Shown: positions 61,901-64,000 of the stretch, in pieces | Layout of the letters: each line of letters starts with the position of its first letter | How positions within the stretch are numbered: the stretch's first letter is position 1 | From: Lutjanus erythropterus | Lineage: Eukaryota; Chordata; Actinopteri; Lutjaniformes; Lutjanidae | DNA length: 64,000 nt | Assembly: GCA_020091685.1 (NCBI GenBank) | Contig: CM034591.1 | Span: 31,021,555 to 31,085,554, forward strand | Direction of reading: 5' to 3' | Program-made: the position numbers and the translations under genes | The notes under the pieces: model-generated | The model's database searches: none | Told to the model about the DNA's origin: nothing | Seen by the model: only the letters and a program-made list of their open reading frames with translations

Positions 61901-63624
61901 CAGTGAATATGGGAAATGAGGTCAAAAAACACACCTGCAATTACTGCTTATCGCCACAGGTGCTGCCAAAGGGAAAGACAGAGTTTGAGATCTCATGTTA
62001 AAGCAAAATATTAAAAAAGTGAGTGGCTTCACAGAGTCCCATAAAAATTGTTGTGAGTATTTGACTGGACTACATGCTACGTAGTTGACCTCTGGACTGG
62101 GAGAAGCAGATTGTGAACAGACTGTCCAATATGTCCCCGAGCCAAAAAAGCTGTTGGATGACTGTAACAACTGGATTTCTGTGAAACCTCATGAAGTGCA
62201 GGGGCTGTAATATGCTTTCTAGCTTCTGCAAAGTATTGTGTGGCAAAAAAACAAGAAAGAAAAATCAAAAATGTATTTGGTTTCTGATAAATCCTCTTCA
62301 AGGTGAATGGGATTCTGGTTAGAAAATGTCATTTCAACTTTTGGATAGAAAGATCTCTCCAATTTTGGACGTCCTGCTTCCTCCCTTCATCAAACATCAC
62401 TGTGACCTCAAAGATTTCATAAGAAGGAAAATACACATTTTAATTGTTTTTGTAAACGAACACCATTTGAAGAAAACATCTGAAAAATCTGAACGTTACT
62501 GTTTTGTAGGAATGTGAGGTTTTACAAATTAGTGAAACCCTTTACCAATCAAGCCTACCTCAGCAGTCTGTTGTTGTGTTTACATGTGTAAAATGACCTT
62601 AGGGGTTAAGAGTAGAATAGAATAACTTTTCTCAGAGAGATACGGCTGTTTCATTTTATGATAAGTGTTATCTGAGAGCGATATCGCCAACATCCAATCA
62701 GGGTTTAAGAAAGAAAAACAAGAAAAAGTAGACCTTTTCTAGTTTGTGACAGGCTGTTGTATGTTCTCAAATGTTTCTAAAATGTCACTTTGTTTTTGGT
62801 CCTATTTTGGCCTTTTTTTCTTTTTTGCTACAGTATTTTCTTAAATGTCAATGTTTTCTGAAATGTTTTGTCTTAAGTTTAGTCAGTCTGTAGATTGGTG
62901 AGTCTTCTGTTTTGTTATTTTGTTTAACAAAAGCTGAGTTGTGTTTTTTCACAGTTTCTTTTTTTCTTTTTTGCAAGCTGAATGTTTCAGTTAAGGAATA
63001 AAGCTGAAGGAAAAAAAACAGGCGATTAATTTTAAACTTTATTATACTTGTCTCCTTAAAATGCTAGTTTTCGTACTTAAAACTATCCCCTCTCATACAT
63101 ACTGAAGAAAACTTTCAGTTTCACTCACATAATAAATAAGTAAAAATGCTAATATTTCTGGTCACAAATGTGTGAACATTCTTTTTTTTCTTTAGGAAGT
63201 TGTGTATCACTAATGTACATCATTAAAGTTAATTAAAAGTGCACAGAAAATAAAAAAAATAATTGATATGACTACGACTTTATTTATAATAACTGGTTGA
63301 ATTATTCTATTGTTAAAAAGAGCCAATTAGGGAGTCAAGTACAATAAATAATCCAAAGCAAGAAAAGCGAAATTAATCATTTTTCTTTTGTCACTAAGAT
63401 TAAAAATACATCAAATTAAGCCAGTCTTCTGATGAATTTATTGTTATTTAGCTTATTTACATATTCATGAATCTTAAACAAAGGAATTTAATCAACAGTA
63501 AAGACACTCTCGCTTCTTAAATCAGACTTTATTTCCCTCTGTATTTGGTCATTGCTCCCTTCATGCTAAGTTCTTGTGCAATGCTGCTATTTTGCCTCTT
63601 TTTGTTTCAAAATAATATTACCAG

Positions 63625-63627
<3 letters not shown>
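55948..63627. other. No gene seen
   Basis: Nearly 8 kb without a recognised gene or bounded element. A CT run lies at 58405-58429. 60890-61110 is the most GC-rich part and could be regulatory or exonic on other evidence, but no frame with a domain was found there. 61411-61647 holds a 78-codon frame without motif. Confidence 0.45.

Positions 63628-63664
<37 letters not shown>
63628..63664. repeat. CA dinucleotide microsatellite
   Basis: Uninterrupted CA run of about 36 bases followed by CTCTCTCC. Confidence 0.95.
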
Positions 63665-63667
<3 letters not shown>

Positions 63668-64000
63668 CTCCAAGAGCAAGAAAAAAGAAAAAGCTTCAAA
63701 ACACACTACAAGGTCTAGCTGCTGAATATGTATCAAAATGTTCTTCCTAAATATCAAGCGTCTCATCAGGCTGCAGTAGTGTGGATCCAGATAAAACCAC
63801 TCTGCCCTTTTTCACCAGAGGAAAGAAGATAGTACACTTCCCAAAGCTTCAGTTGCTTCAGTACTGCAGACTGTCACTCAGTACTGGGTTAGGAGCTATT
63901 CAGAGTGGATTTTCAGATTTTTTTAAAAGATTGTAAAAGGCAAAACTTTATCTAAAAAGTATAAAAAGGAAAAAAAAAAGAGATGCAGATCTTGCATTAA
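63665..64000. other. No gene seen
   Basis: AT-rich end of the window with A runs; nothing supported. Confidence 0.5.

Overview
The window looks like intergenic or deep intronic DNA from a ray-finned fish, most likely a percomorph teleost. This rests on the mix of repeats: an AT-rich background, CA and CTAT microsatellites, a tRNA-derived SINE of a type common in percomorphs, a Rex3-like RTE retrotransposon with a GATG tail, L2-group LINE remnants and many small non-autonomous hAT-type elements. No host protein-coding gene could be recognised on either strand. The only protein-like sequences are decayed transposon fragments, one unrecognised broken reading frame on the minus strand (23911-24896) and one weak 93-codon open frame (7469-7750).

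Layout. 1-5.2 kb: purine-rich tract, a short hairpin, an inverted-repeat-bounded element and a TA-rich block with an internal 75-base duplication. 6.1-6.7 kb: C-terminal end of a LINE on the minus strand. 8.3-9.5 kb: diverged tandem copies of an interspersed repeat. 11.5 and 18.1 kb: two copies of one AT-rich inverted-repeat element. 16.0-16.9 kb: a modular repeat next to a SINE with its target duplication intact. 19.5-21.9 kb: one hAT-like element (family B) containing another (family A), each with an 8-base target duplication. 23.7-24.9 kb: the broken reading frame plus a diverged inverted duplication. 25.5-28.1 kb: a Rex3-like LINE inside an inverted-repeat element. 30.7-31.5 kb: a third LINE type on the minus strand.

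33.6-38.6 kb: interspersed repeats, a hAT-like insertion inside a modular repeat, a TTAA-flanked MITE, a long CA run and a second B element. 40.7-41.8 kb: a hAT-like element that retains a broken BED zinc finger, followed eight bases later by a third, internally deleted B element. 44.1-45.9 kb: a second, rearranged family A element in opposite orientation to the first. 48.3-50.4 kb: an L2-group LINE remnant split by a roughly 1.07 kb element. 50.4-64 kb: mostly featureless single-copy-looking DNA with microsatellites and one small TTAA-flanked repeat.

The genes do not work together as a pathway. What can be read is a relative order of transposon insertions from nesting and target duplications. 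I found no undescribed functional system. The most unusual items are the composite family A element, the conserved block shared by two B elements, and the 23.7-24.9 kb frame. Names of superfamilies rest on target-duplication length, terminal bases and remembered family motifs, not on a database search.
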